A DNA stretch of 64,000 bases from Nitratireductor aestuarii (lineage in GTDB: Bacteria > Pseudomonadota > Alphaproteobacteria > Rhizobiales > Rhizobiaceae). Under the pieces are notes generated by a model, which was given only the letters and a program-made list of their open reading frames with translations, did not search any database and had not been told where the DNA came from. This document shows positions 39,701-47,482 of this stretch, piece after piece. Numbering within the stretch: position 1 is the stretch's first letter; the number at the start of each line of letters is the position of its first letter. A program made the position numbers and the translations under genes. The stretch is taken from contig NZ_BMIF01000006.1 in assembly GCF_014641695.1 (NCBI RefSeq), positions 62,001 to 126,000 of the forward strand, read 5' to 3'.

Positions 39701-40042
39701 CCATCGAAGCACGCTCATGCGTCGGCCCATCGCCTCGGGGCTCGGCGGAATACCATCCGCAACTGAGCCATCCCAGCGCGGAAAGATGGCGGCCGAGAGG
39801 TCCCCGCCGAACAACCTCAGGAGCGCGGTAATGGCTTCCGCCCGACTTGTGCTGCGCGCGAAATAGAGCATCGGCGCAGCCGCTTTCTGGCTGACGCGCC
39901 GATGCAGAAACGAGGCAACCGCCCCTACGGGAAGAAGAACTTGCGTACGCTCCTCGGGCGATGGCTGCGATGCGCTGTCATCAACCTCGGGTGCGTCGGG
40001 AACTGCGCTTCGCGTGGTTTGCGTACCCGAGCTTGTTTTCAT
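36776..40042 (-). CDS. mfd: Mfd-type transcription-repair coupling helicase
   Basis: 1088-aa superfamily 2 translocase. Order of parts: UvrB-homology region (WDGSVADGIPPSPEAMGRRMSVL, AVLRGQVIEVFPAAAP), RNA-polymerase-interacting CarD-like domain (FGDVVVHLEYGLGVLEGLE, about residue 430), RecG-type helicase (Walker A CGDVGFGKTEIALRA, DEEQ box VIDEEQRFG, MTATPIPRTLQ, ATNIIESGIDVP, QLRGRVGRG) and a TRCF C-terminal domain. It removes stalled RNA polymerase and recruits UvrA. It is about 60-80 residues shorter than the usual ~1150-1170 aa and its N terminus is divergent, so it may be a second Mfd paralogue rather than the only copy. Confidence 0.85.
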   Translation of the reverse strand: MKTSSGTQTTRSAVPDAPEVDDSASQPSPEERTQVLLPVGAVASFLHRRVSQKAAAPMLYFARSTSRAEAITALLRLFGGDLSAAIFPRWDGSVADGIPPSPEAMGRRMSVLRWLLDRENRPRIIVTTPEAALRRVPPRSIWKSIHLEFRTGDSIEAKEVQKRLEAIGYWFDERVDEPGEAVLRGQVIEVFPAAAPRPCRIEIADGRIAAIRSYDPVTQRSVHDTEHLIVDPATETFDADSEASNEGETIFDYLDDAELIIEEGAGRRARDVLSAFEADGDAAAYLSWDEWNQRTQAAIDAAAEATTAADVPAFARDSNPLAAFKRFAEPLRDQGYRLVLAGPEGHALRLWKRRVERALEARLTSVEDWDAVRQASSDQLSFLAQPIEQGFIDHEEQIACVALRDLAGQAARQPGRELGTAQIADAQLRFGDVVVHLEYGLGVLEGLEPAGGEEEAEVLRLRYADDAVLLVPLKDIGLIWRYGGAESDVALDRLKGGNWIQRRDRTMQDIGETAIRMIAALEERAGRRAKPLQPDRLEFERFCASFPFNLTEDQAAAAEAIAQDLASGRPMDRLLCGDVGFGKTEIALRAIAAAVFSGRQAIIVAPTTVLARQHFDVFRKRFARHGIEVAMLSRLNTPAEAREVKAGLIDGSIRVVVATHAICGKDIGFEDLALVVIDEEQRFGTRHKKQIRSLAPDLHFLSMTATPIPRTLQAGLVGLTEISIIATPPRRRRPVRTATVSFSAETVGKALLAERERGGQSFVVCPRIEDLEPVAQRLRELVPDLSLTVLHGSMKPADVDRSMLAFAAGQSDILLATNIIESGIDVPAANTMIVYGPDRFGLAQLHQLRGRVGRGVQRATMLMVVEPDAELSSTAKRRLDTLEETASLGAGFEISSRDLDMRGAGELLGEEQAGHLQVIGVGLYRRLLERALAQVQGRDVEGEHRADVELGITFGIPASYIPQPEMRIELAAALDKVEDEAALRSVREEFTDRFGTLPPTLEAGYRLAEIRLRATMLGIRKLDGGPQAVAATLAPKEWARLKKQLAKNKDQEIACSEDRLILRWATDSDDDRFAAAESLLEIVMSQAG

Positions 40043-40132
40043 TCTTCTGTCTCCGCATCGAAACCGGCCAAGGCAAAGCGCCAGCGGAGAAAAAGGTTGC
40101 GCCTATGCTTGCGGCAGGGGCACGCACCCACG

Positions 40133-41113
40133 TTAGTATGTTGCCGTACCCTTGATGGCGATCTTGCCCTTGCGGCCAGGTTCGCCGCTTGCGCGCGCGG
40201 CATCTGCGACCTGATCGATCGGGTAGGCAGCCTCGATCGAGAGCTTGAGCTTGCCGGATGCCGCATCCTGCACCAGCTCGCCCAGCAGCTCGCCAATACG
40301 CTCGGGCTTCAGCGGCGGCTGGGCAGCCCAGAACCCCTTCACCGTAATGCCGCGAAACAACAGTTCGCCGGCGGGAATTTTCAGCGGCTCCTGCGTCATG
40401 GCGCCGAAGCTGATGAGCTCGGCTCCATTGGAAGCGACGCTCAGCAGCTGCATCGGCCCATCGCCGGCCAGCGAGTCGATCGCGCGCGACACCTTCGCGC
40501 CGCCAGTGATAGCGCGCGCTTTTTCCTGCCAGCCGTCCTCTTCGGTAGCTACGACGTTGTCGATACCCATTGCGCGCAATTCTTCCACTGTTTGCGAACG
40601 CCGCACCAGGCCCAGCACATTGATGCCGCGTTCGGCCGCATAGCTTGCCAGCATCTTGCCGACCGCGCCGTTGGCGGCGTTCTGCACCACCCACTCACCT
40701 TCCTGCAGATTGAGCGATTCCAGCAGCATTCGTGCTGAAAGCGGCATCGAGACGAGCTGGCACGCAGTTTCGTCGTCCACGCTGTCCGGTACGGGCACCG
40801 AGCGCTTCGCGTCAGCCAGATAGTACTCCGCCCATGTTCCACGCGCGCCGCCTGCAATGCGCTGGCCGACCTGAAAATTGGTGACACCCTCGCCCAGTTC
40901 CTCGACGATGCCCACGGCTTCGGTTCCGGGAACTGCCGGAAGCTCCGGCTTGAAGCTGTACTGGCCGGCGATGGTCATCAGGTCGTGATTGTGAATTGGT
41001 GCAAGAACCATTCTCACCAGCACCTGACCCGGCCCCGGCTTCGGCCTCTCCATCTCCTGGCTGGCAAGCACGTCCTCCGGTCTGCCAAGTTCTGCATGAA
41101 CAGCGCTTCTCAT
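40133..41113 (-). CDS. Zinc-independent MDR reductase (quinone/enoyl reductase-like)
   Basis: 326-aa medium-chain dehydrogenase/reductase. GroES-like N-terminal domain (VPGTEAVGIVEELGEGVTNFQVGQRIAGG) and Rossmann domain (VVQNAANGAVGKMLASYAAERGINVLGLVR). The NAANGAVGK form and lack of zinc-ligand Cys residues resemble 2-enoyl thioester reductases (MECR type). NADPH-dependent reduction of a C=C bond is likely; substrate unknown. ATG 41113 follows GGAGCCCGAT. Stands alone between mfd and the exonuclease gene. Confidence 0.83.
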   Translation of the reverse strand: MRSAVHAELGRPEDVLASQEMERPKPGPGQVLVRMVLAPIHNHDLMTIAGQYSFKPELPAVPGTEAVGIVEELGEGVTNFQVGQRIAGGARGTWAEYYLADAKRSVPVPDSVDDETACQLVSMPLSARMLLESLNLQEGEWVVQNAANGAVGKMLASYAAERGINVLGLVRRSQTVEELRAMGIDNVVATEEDGWQEKARAITGGAKVSRAIDSLAGDGPMQLLSVASNGAELISFGAMTQEPLKIPAGELLFRGITVKGFWAAQPPLKPERIGELLGELVQDAASGKLKLSIEAAYPIDQVADAARASGEPGRKGKIAIKGTATY

Positions 41114-41277
41114 ATCGGGCTCCTTCAGTTGCTGGTGGGAGTTCGGGTCAGGTGTGTTCAGGGCTACGCATATGGAACCCGGCACCTGCCCTTTCAACAC
41201 ACAGGCAGCAGAAAGGACAAGCTGGAGGCAGCCTCATTGCCTCGCCCGCTGTTCGTTCAAACGTCTGAAACGGAGGC

Positions 41278-42270
41278 CTAGCCCTTCCGGAACCGGTCGG
41301 CAGCGGTCAATCGCCGGGTCAGCGGTTCGGCTTCGGGCCAACGGTAGATTTCGTCACGCAGATAGGCGAGTTCATCTTCGTAGAGGTCTTCGTCGATTTC
41401 GATCCACCAGGCCTTGGGCCTGCCGTCGCTGCCGTCGGACCAACGATAGCCGCGTGCTTTCAGGTGATCCTTCATGTCGAAAGGCGCATGTTCGGCGAAG
41501 ATGCGCATCCGGCAGCGCCCGCTCGACTGCAGGAGCTCCGCAAATGGCGCAATTCCCCCGTCGCCTATCGGCCGCGCTAGAACTTCAAGCAGGGCATGGC
41601 AATCGTCGGTCGCGCGGTGGCCCTCGTGGAAGAGGCCTGACTGACCCACCAGATAGCCGAGCTTGTTACCTTCGAAGCCGTGATCGGCCCAGCGGATTTC
41701 CGTAACAGAGCACGCCCATACCTTCGGCACGAAGGTGGGCGAGAGCTTCTCGCAGAATGGTCGGTCGAAGCCGGCATTGTGCGCGATCACCAGATCGGCC
41801 GGCTCAACCAGTTCCTCAAGGGCCGCGAGATCGATCTCCTGTCCAGCCACCATCTCGTCGGTGATGCCGGTAAGCCGCGTGATCTCCGGCGGTATCGGCG
41901 ACGACGGCTGGCGCAGGCCACTATAGACGCCCACGACATCTCCGATCGCACCCGTATCATCGTAGGTGAAGGCGACGGCGCCCACCTCGATGATCTCGTG
42001 CCGGTCGTGCTGCAGGCCGGTTGTCTCCGTATCAACGAGAAGGCCAAGCCGTGGAAATCTGCTCTCGGAGCGCGGGATGATCGGGCGCGGGGTCAGCTTG
42101 CGCAGGATGCGGAAGCGACCGCTCTCCTCCAACAGCCTTACCGCTTCGTCCTCGTCCCAGCTATACGGCACGGGCGCGGGCGCCGGCCTGCGCTTGCGCA
42201 AGGGGCGCGCAACCTCACGGTAGCCTGGTGCTTCATCGAAAAGATCGAACTGGGCGGATGCCGCTTTCAT
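41278..42270 (-). CDS. DnaQ-like 3'-5' exonuclease
   Basis: 330-aa DEDDh exonuclease. ExoI motif LLVDTETTGLQ (Asp, Glu), ExoII ADLVIAHNAGFDRPF (Asp) and ExoIII HEGHRATDDCHALLEVL (His, Asp) are intact. N-terminal ~75 residues and the C-terminal region (DHLKARGYRWSDGSDGRPKAWW, similar to the end of DNA polymerase III epsilon-like proteins) are extra to the ~170-aa core. ATG at 42270 is preferred. A role in DNA repair is likely; it need not be the replicative epsilon subunit. Confidence 0.87.
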   Translation of the reverse strand: MKAASAQFDLFDEAPGYREVARPLRKRRPAPAPVPYSWDEDEAVRLLEESGRFRILRKLTPRPIIPRSESRFPRLGLLVDTETTGLQHDRHEIIEVGAVAFTYDDTGAIGDVVGVYSGLRQPSSPIPPEITRLTGITDEMVAGQEIDLAALEELVEPADLVIAHNAGFDRPFCEKLSPTFVPKVWACSVTEIRWADHGFEGNKLGYLVGQSGLFHEGHRATDDCHALLEVLARPIGDGGIAPFAELLQSSGRCRMRIFAEHAPFDMKDHLKARGYRWSDGSDGRPKAWWIEIDEDLYEDELAYLRDEIYRWPEAEPLTRRLTAADRFRKG

Positions 42271-42457
42271 GTCATGCGTACCTTCATGCTTTGCCGCAAT
42301 GATCCGCCCCGTCCTGCCTTGCGAATCGGCGTCTACTATACGGCATCCACGGCGGAGGAGGAGAGTGGACAAGCAGCCGGCTCATTTCGTTTTCCTGCGC
42401 GCTCAGTTCGACAGCAGGATGGCAATTGCGCCGTGCGCGATCGCGACAAACGCATAA

Positions 42458-42503
42458 ATATTACCCGGGTAGTATTGACTTGCAGATTCTACCCGGATAA
42501 AAA
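42458..42503 (+). promoter_or_regulatory. Promoter with two related operator sites
   Basis: An 18-bp near-perfect palindrome, arms ATATTACCC/GGGTAGTAT (42458-42475, one mismatch), is followed 28 bp downstream by a second TACCCGG core (42490-42496). Between them lies TTGACT (42475-42480), 17 bp, then TAAAAA (42498-42503), a credible -35/-10. The layout suggests repression by a dimeric TetR-type regulator encoded elsewhere. It drives the DUF2239 gene starting 31 bp later. Confidence 0.55.
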
Positions 42504-42534
42504 TCGCAGAAGTTAAACTTGGGAAGGATCCGCT

Positions 42535-43134
42535 ATGTCAAACCCTGTTCGCTGTACTGCTTTCATAGGGCCGCGCCTGTTGGCTTCCGGGGCACCAGGT
42601 GATGTTGCGATCGCTGTCAAGAAAGCTTTGGAACGCGAGACCCGGGATCCTGTCGTCATTTTCGATGACGCGACAGGGCGGCAGGTCGACTTCGATCTAC
42701 GCGGCTCTGACGAGGAGATTGCGGCACGTCTCAAGGATTTAAATGCGCCCGAACAGGTGAATGCAACAAGGTCTCCGGGGCGCCCCAAGCTGGGCGTCAT
42801 TTCCCGTGAGGTCACCCTGCTTCCTCGTCATTGGGATTGGCTTTCACAACAGCGGGGAGGCGCTTCTGCAGAATTGCGGAGGCTGGTTGATGCTGCTCGG
42901 AAGGCAGACGAGCCCTTGCAGGCCGCACAGCAGGCGCAGCAGGCGGCGGACCTCTTCATGATGGCGATGCTCGGAAACGAAGCGAACTACGAGGGCGCTG
43001 CAAGGGCGCTCTACGCTGCCGACCGAGATCTTTTCCATGAGCTGAGCGAGCCTTGGCCTGCGGACCTGCGCGATCACGCCCGGTCGCTGGCCGAACCCGC
43101 ATTCGCTCTGGCCCCTGGCGCACGACAGGCGTGA
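42535..43134 (+). CDS. DUF2239 family protein
   Basis: 199-aa cytoplasmic protein. FIGPRLLASGAPGDVAIAVKKAL, VIFDDATGRQVDFDLRGSDEEI and the diagnostic GRPKLGVISREVTLLPRHWDWL mark the DUF2239 family. The remaining half is helical (PLQAAQQAQQAADLFMMAML). Members are often found under TetR-type control; molecular function is not known. Promoter with paired palindromes directly upstream. Confidence 0.86.
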   Translation: MSNPVRCTAFIGPRLLASGAPGDVAIAVKKALERETRDPVVIFDDATGRQVDFDLRGSDEEIAARLKDLNAPEQVNATRSPGRPKLGVISREVTLLPRHWDWLSQQRGGASAELRRLVDAARKADEPLQAAQQAQQAADLFMMAMLGNEANYEGAARALYAADRDLFHELSEPWPADLRDHARSLAEPAFALAPGARQA

Positions 43135-43213
43135 AAACACTTCGCACTCTTGAACCACCAGTTCCAGATCGCGTGGTCGCTGCTCACCTACCATCTTGGA
43201 AGGAGATGAGACC

Positions 43214-43486
43214 ATGTCCGCAGTCAACAAGCAGGTAATTTTGCGTGAACGGCCAACGGACAAAGTCAGGAATAAGCATTTCGCGATCATCGAGTTCGGT
43301 GAGGCGTTTGCAACGCACTCTCGGTCGATTTCGGATGGCTGTCTCGTTAGCCGCGAAGACATTGTCCATGGTCTCGAAAACGCGCCCGCGGTTCTGCAGA
43401 GGCTGTTCGTCGGCGCGAACATCGGCAAGCGTCTCGTGCGCGTCGGCGGAGAAGGCGGTGCATTCAGCGACGCACCTGAGCGATGA
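43214..43486 (+). pseudogene. NADP-dependent oxidoreductase (CurA/YncB type), internally deleted
   Basis: The 90-codon frame begins MSAVNKQVILRERPTDKV with AAGGAG upstream, like the N terminus of the CurA/YncB class of MDR oxidoreductases. It then jumps at about GEAFATHSR to VSREDIVHGLENAPAVLQRL and GANIGKRLVRV, which is the family's C terminus. The ~240 residues in between (all of the NADPH-binding domain) are absent. It cannot be an active enzyme. It overlaps the convergent GNAT gene at its 3' end. Confidence 0.7.
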
Positions 43487-43952
43487 AACGCTTTGATACG
43501 GTGTGAGCCGTACGTCTGTAATTCTCAAATCCGAGCCTGTCATAGAAGGCCAGTGCAGGCCTATTCTCGAGCCTGATGGTGGCATCGATGAAGCGAACAC
43601 CTGCGGCTTCGGCAGCAGCGGCGGTCTTCTCGAACAAACCGGTGCCGGTGCCAAGACGGTGATGACCGGGTTGCACGTAAGTCGAGATGAAGGCCCAGTC
43701 TGCCGGCAGCCAGTCTTCGCCCGGCCAGTCCGGATCAGACCACTCCAAGGACTGGAAGCCTCTCACCTTGGAGCCTGCCACCGCCACGAAACAGGAGATT
43801 CCGCGCTTTGGAGAAATGAATTCGCGGCGGATACGCTCGCCATCAAACGGAGCCTGGTGCGACGTCAATCCGCCGATCGAGATGATCTCAGTGAGGATGG
43901 CCGCCATCTGATTGGCGTCGCCATCGCTGGCCGCTCGAATGACGATGCTCAT
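43464..43952 (-). CDS. GNAT family N-acetyltransferase
   Basis: 162-aa acetyl-CoA-dependent acetyltransferase. IRAASDGDANQMAAILTEI start, STYVQPGHHRLGTGTGLFEK (a weakly conserved form of the R/Q-x-x-G-x-G/A loop), and FIDATIRLENRPALAFYDRLGFENYRR (motif B). The protein resembles phosphinothricin-acetyltransferase-like members. The ATG at 43952 starts the first family strand. Substrate not predictable. Divergent from floR. Confidence 0.83.
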   Translation of the reverse strand: MSIVIRAASDGDANQMAAILTEIISIGGLTSHQAPFDGERIRREFISPKRGISCFVAVAGSKVRGFQSLEWSDPDWPGEDWLPADWAFISTYVQPGHHRLGTGTGLFEKTAAAAEAAGVRFIDATIRLENRPALAFYDRLGFENYRRTAHTVSKRFIAQVRR

Positions 43953-44168
43953 GATCCTTTGTCCCGTCTTCTCGACTTTAGAAGTAAGTTACGATAATTC
44001 GATCCAGCAATCCTGTTCAATTCGGGGAGTGACATGGGAGACGGAAAGTCCGCAGACAAGTAAGCCGCAGCAACGGTTTCTGTTGTTGCGGCGTTCTGTA
44101 GAGCCAATCCGTTCCGATTGCTGTCGAACGAACGCCGCTTTGCTTCCATTCAAGCGGATGTTTTCGTC

Positions 44169-45383
44169 ATGACAACCACACGATCCGCGTGGTCTTACAC
44201 GCTGCCCGCAGCTCTTCTGCTGATGGCACCCTTCGACATCCTCGCCTCGCTGGCGATGGACATCTTTCTTCCCGTCGTTCCGGCGATGCCGGGTATTCTC
44301 AACACGACCCCAACCATGATTCAGCTCGCGCTCAGCCTCTACATGGTGATGCTTGGTGTGGGACAGGTGGTGTTCGGCCCGATTTCAGACCGCATCGGAC
44401 GACGGCCTGTCCTTCTTGCAGGCGGGGCGCTCTTCGCTGTTGCGTCCCTCGGCGCGGCCTGCTCTTCTACGGCGGAAGCCTTTCTCGGCTTCCGTCTCAT
44501 CCAGGCGATTGGTGCGTCGGCGGCGCTGGTGGCCACCTTTGCGACGGTACGCGACGTTTACGCCAACCGCCCGGAGAATGCAGTCATCTATGGCTTGTTC
44601 AGCTCGATGCTGGCTTTCGTCCCGGCCATCGGTCCGCTTGCCGGAGCCGTCATAGCGGAATGGTTCGGATGGCGAGCGATCTTCCTGACGCTCTGCGCAC
44701 TGGCGGCTCTCGCCGTCGCGAACGCGTCGCTTCGGTGGCATGAAACCCGCCCGGTTACCGAGAACGAGACGCATCCTTCCGTCCGACCCATCTTCGCGAG
44801 CCTTCCGTTCTGGATCTACACAATAGGCTTCAGCGCGGGTATGGGTACGTTCTTCGTCTTCTTCTCCACAGCCCCGCGCGTGCTGATCGGGCGAGCTGGC
44901 TACTCGGAGTTCTGGTTCAGCCTGGCATTCGCGACCGTCGCCCTGGTCATGATTGTGACCACCCGCTTCGTAAAGGCGTTCGTCGCCAGGTGGGGCATTG
45001 CCGGTTGCGTCGGGCGGGGGATGGCCCTGCTCGTTTGCGGAGCGACGCTCCTGGGCATCGGCGAGCTTTACGGCTCGCCGTCATTCCTTACCTTCATCCT
45101 GCCGATGTGGGTGATCGCAGTGGGCATCGTTTTCACCGTGTCTGTCACCGCAAACGGCGCTCTGGCTCAGTTCGATGAAATCGCTGGATCTGCAGTCGCC
45201 TTCTACTTCTGCATCCAAAGCCTGATCGTCAGCATTGTCGGTACGCTGGCGGTGACGCTGTTGGACGGAGACACAGCCTGGCCGCTCGTCTCCTACGCAA
45301 CGGTGATGGCTCTGCTTGTAGCGGGCGGGTTGGGTATGCTTCGGTCCCGAAACCTTCAAGGCAAGAGTTCGCCGGTGACCTGA
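44169..45383 (+). CDS. floR: FloR/CmlA-type phenicol exporter (MFS, 12 TM)
   Basis: 404-aa inner-membrane drug:H+ antiporter of the DHA1/Cml family. From memory of FloR the match is extensive and colinear: TTTRSAWSYTLPAALLLMAP, AMDIFLPVVPAMPGILNTTP, motif A GPISDRIGRRPVLLAGG, TVRDVYANRPENAVIYGLFS, FFVFFSTAPRVLIGRAGYSE and TFILPMWVIAVGIVFTVSVT. Length is the same as plasmid FloR (404 aa). It should export chloramphenicol and florfenicol. Divergence is scattered over the protein (for example the 200-230 loop and the C terminus), so it is a homologue rather than the common plasmid allele. No transposon is adjacent. The 45384-45524 gap holds nothing recognised. Confidence 0.88.
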   Translation: MTTTRSAWSYTLPAALLLMAPFDILASLAMDIFLPVVPAMPGILNTTPTMIQLALSLYMVMLGVGQVVFGPISDRIGRRPVLLAGGALFAVASLGAACSSTAEAFLGFRLIQAIGASAALVATFATVRDVYANRPENAVIYGLFSSMLAFVPAIGPLAGAVIAEWFGWRAIFLTLCALAALAVANASLRWHETRPVTENETHPSVRPIFASLPFWIYTIGFSAGMGTFFVFFSTAPRVLIGRAGYSEFWFSLAFATVALVMIVTTRFVKAFVARWGIAGCVGRGMALLVCGATLLGIGELYGSPSFLTFILPMWVIAVGIVFTVSVTANGALAQFDEIAGSAVAFYFCIQSLIVSIVGTLAVTLLDGDTAWPLVSYATVMALLVAGGLGMLRSRNLQGKSSPVT

Positions 45384-45524
45384 GCAACGCAGCGCATGTC
45401 GTTGGTGGCGGCTTCGCGAATGGTATCCCGAGAGCCGCCACCAATTGCAGAGGATCAATGAACAAAGGCCATGCGGCCGGTGGCGTCTCGGATTGCGCTT
45501 GATCGCCCTGCCGTTTTAAACGCA

Positions 45525-45800
45525 GTGACGTGGAAAATGTCACGGACACCTCTCCCAATCCGGCGACGCCGCCGCAAACCTGGGCATCTGGAGCCACAAA
45601 ATACATCCCTGTGCATGACCCTGTTAAGATGATCTGGCCCTTCTTAAGGCCGGTCTGCCTGCCGCGGTTATGACTGGCGAGCCAAATAAAAGCCGCTCGA
45701 GATCCATTGCTGGATTGCCACACACTGTTGCGACGACTTCTTCTCCATTCACTTCGAGACGGGCTCTGATGGCTGCAAGGTCGATGCCGCCAGCTGGCAT
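45525..45800 (-). pseudogene. Remnant of 2-oxopent-4-enoate hydratase-type gene
   Basis: Two minus-strand frames together give the C-terminal ~90 residues of an FAH-superfamily hydratase: GIDLAAIRARLEVNGEEVVA and GNPAMDLER in one, then WLASHNRGRQTGLKKGQIIL, TGSCTGMYFV and GLGEVSVTF in the other. The switch is at about 45690, where CGGCTTTT would read through if one more G were present. No upstream two-thirds of the enzyme is recognisable, so it is a truncated remnant as well as frameshifted. Confidence 0.6.
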
Positions 45801-46448
45801 CGGCAAGCTGCGCAATGATTTCCCAGAAAGTGTCGAGTGCAAGGGTAGCCTGCGCCTGAGACTCATCGGCAGCAAGATGGTCGCGTCTGGCTTGGACCCG
45901 CTCTCGTTCGGCAACTAGAATGGAGTTGTAAGGATGTGCTGCCACAATAAACCTCTGGCTATTGCCGAGTTTGCGGGTTGACAAAGAATTCCGTCTCAGC
46001 AAGCATTTAGTGGACATAGTGTCCACTATGTGGATAGAACACTGCGTTGGCGGACTAGTCCACCTGATCAAGACGGGGAGGTGATGTGACTGCGATCTGG
46101 AATCGCTCAAGACCGCACAGGAACCACCTTGCTTTTTACGAAAAGATCGCTGCCGCGCCCATATCAGATGTCGCGGTCCCGAGCGCCAGCATTCTTCCAG
46201 GGAACAGCCATGAACATGATCAAATACCTTATAGCCAATCGGTTTGGCGCGGATGCTGTTTCGCCTTTTCGCCCGACCGTGAGCGAGCTTGGTCTGCAAG
46301 CCCCTCAACGGTGATGGGCGTACGGACTGCAGGCCTGCTGGAGGAGGCCATGCAGGTCCTTTCACCGGATCGGCCTTGTTGGATGTCCCTGACGAATGGC
46401 CTCACTCGACTGACACTGCACAATCAACCGCAACTTGGGAGGAATAAC
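45801..46448. other. Long non-coding or decayed region upstream of tctC
   Basis: About 650 bases without a gene I can support. A minus-strand frame across 45830-45960 reads RFIVAAHPYNSILVAERERV and may be part of the decayed locus, but I cannot name it. A TTGACA (45978-45983) and the palindromic operator at 46008-46031 lie here. Open frames from 46086 to 46448 on the plus strand lack family features and I treat them as chance. Confidence 0.4.
46008..46031. promoter_or_regulatory. Interleaved palindromic operator upstream of tctCBA
   Basis: TAGTGGACA and TGTCCACTA form 9-bp perfect arms with a 3-bp spacer (46008-46028). The same bases also form ACATAGTG/CACTATGT with a 2-bp spacer (46014-46031). 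TTGACA at 45978-45983 lies about 25 bp upstream, so a repressor bound here would cover the -10/start area of a rightward promoter. A GntR- or IclR-type regulator is likely, but none is encoded next to it. Confidence 0.6.
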
Positions 46449-47414
46449 ATGAAATTCGCAAAAGGTATTATTGCAGCTCTCCTGCTGTCGGCGACCGCAA
46501 TGCCCGCATGGGCAGACTATCCCGAGCGGCCCATCACTCTCCTGGTTGCGTGGGGTGCCGGCGGCGGTACCGATGCCGTTGCGCGCGTCATCGCTGTCGG
46601 CCTGGAAAAGGAACTCGGACAGTCCGTCAACGTGGTAAACCGCACCGGTGGCTCAGGCGTTGTCGGCCATGCGGCCATGGCGGACGCTGCTCCCGATGGT
46701 TATACGCTTGGCCTTGCAACGACCGAGGTCAACCTGATGCACTGGCTCGGGCTGACGGAACTGGACTACAACGTCTACACACCTCTTGCCCTGATGAACC
46801 AGGACCCGGCAGGTGTGCAGGTCTCTGCCGATTCCGAGTATACCAACGTCAATGAACTGCTGGAGGCGATCAAGGCGTCGAAGCCCGGCACCTTCCGCGC
46901 AACGGGCAGCGGCCAGGGATCGAGCTGGCATGTGGCAATCGCCGGCCTGCTCAATGCTTCGGGCATCGATGCCTCCACCGTTACCTGGGTGCCAAGCGAT
47001 GGTGCCGCGAGTGGCCTGCAGGAACTGCTCTCGGGTGGTACCGAAATCGTACCGACATCGCTGGTCGAGGCTCGAGCTCTCATCGAGGCGGGTCGCGTGA
47101 AGTCGCTTGCCTACATGAGCAAGGAGCGCTCCACACTCTTCCCAGACGTGCCCACTCTGAAGGAAGAAACGGGTTCCGACTGGGAATTTGGCGCCTGGCG
47201 CGGGATCGTAGCACCGAAGGGGTTGCCGGATGACATCCGTGACAAACTGATCGCTGCCCTGGAGAAGGTCTACAACAGCGACGACTACAACAAGTTCCTG
47301 AGCGCACAGGGTTTTGGCGCGAGCTTCCTCCCCGGTGAGGAATTCGGCAAATTCCTGGCCACCAATGACGTGAACTTCGGTGAAACGATGAAGGCCATCG
47401 GCCTGGCCAAATAG
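46449..47414 (+). CDS. tctC: TTT transporter substrate-binding protein (TctC/Bug family)
   Basis: 321-aa periplasmic receptor. Signal peptide MKFAKGIIAALLLSATAMPA, cut near AWAD. YPERPITLLVAWGAGGGTDAVARVI is the family's pyrophosphate-loop-like ligand site, followed by VNRTGGSGVVGHAAMADAAPDGYT. GAWRGIVAPKGLPDDIRDKL is the C-terminal signature. GGGAGG 7 bases upstream of the ATG fixes the start. It binds an organic carboxylate; which one is not evident. Confidence 0.94.
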   Translation: MKFAKGIIAALLLSATAMPAWADYPERPITLLVAWGAGGGTDAVARVIAVGLEKELGQSVNVVNRTGGSGVVGHAAMADAAPDGYTLGLATTEVNLMHWLGLTELDYNVYTPLALMNQDPAGVQVSADSEYTNVNELLEAIKASKPGTFRATGSGQGSSWHVAIAGLLNASGIDASTVTWVPSDGAASGLQELLSGGTEIVPTSLVEARALIEAGRVKSLAYMSKERSTLFPDVPTLKEETGSDWEFGAWRGIVAPKGLPDDIRDKLIAALEKVYNSDDYNKFLSAQGFGASFLPGEEFGKFLATNDVNFGETMKAIGLAK

Positions 47415-47482
47415 CCGAGCCGAGCGATCCGCAGGTCCGGCGAAAGCCGGGCCTGTCCGACAATCATCGATCAGGTGCTCTC

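Noticed and set aside
46086-46448. N-terminal extension of TctC
   Set aside because: The signal peptide and ribosome binding site at 46449 fix the true start; the upstream part has no family features.
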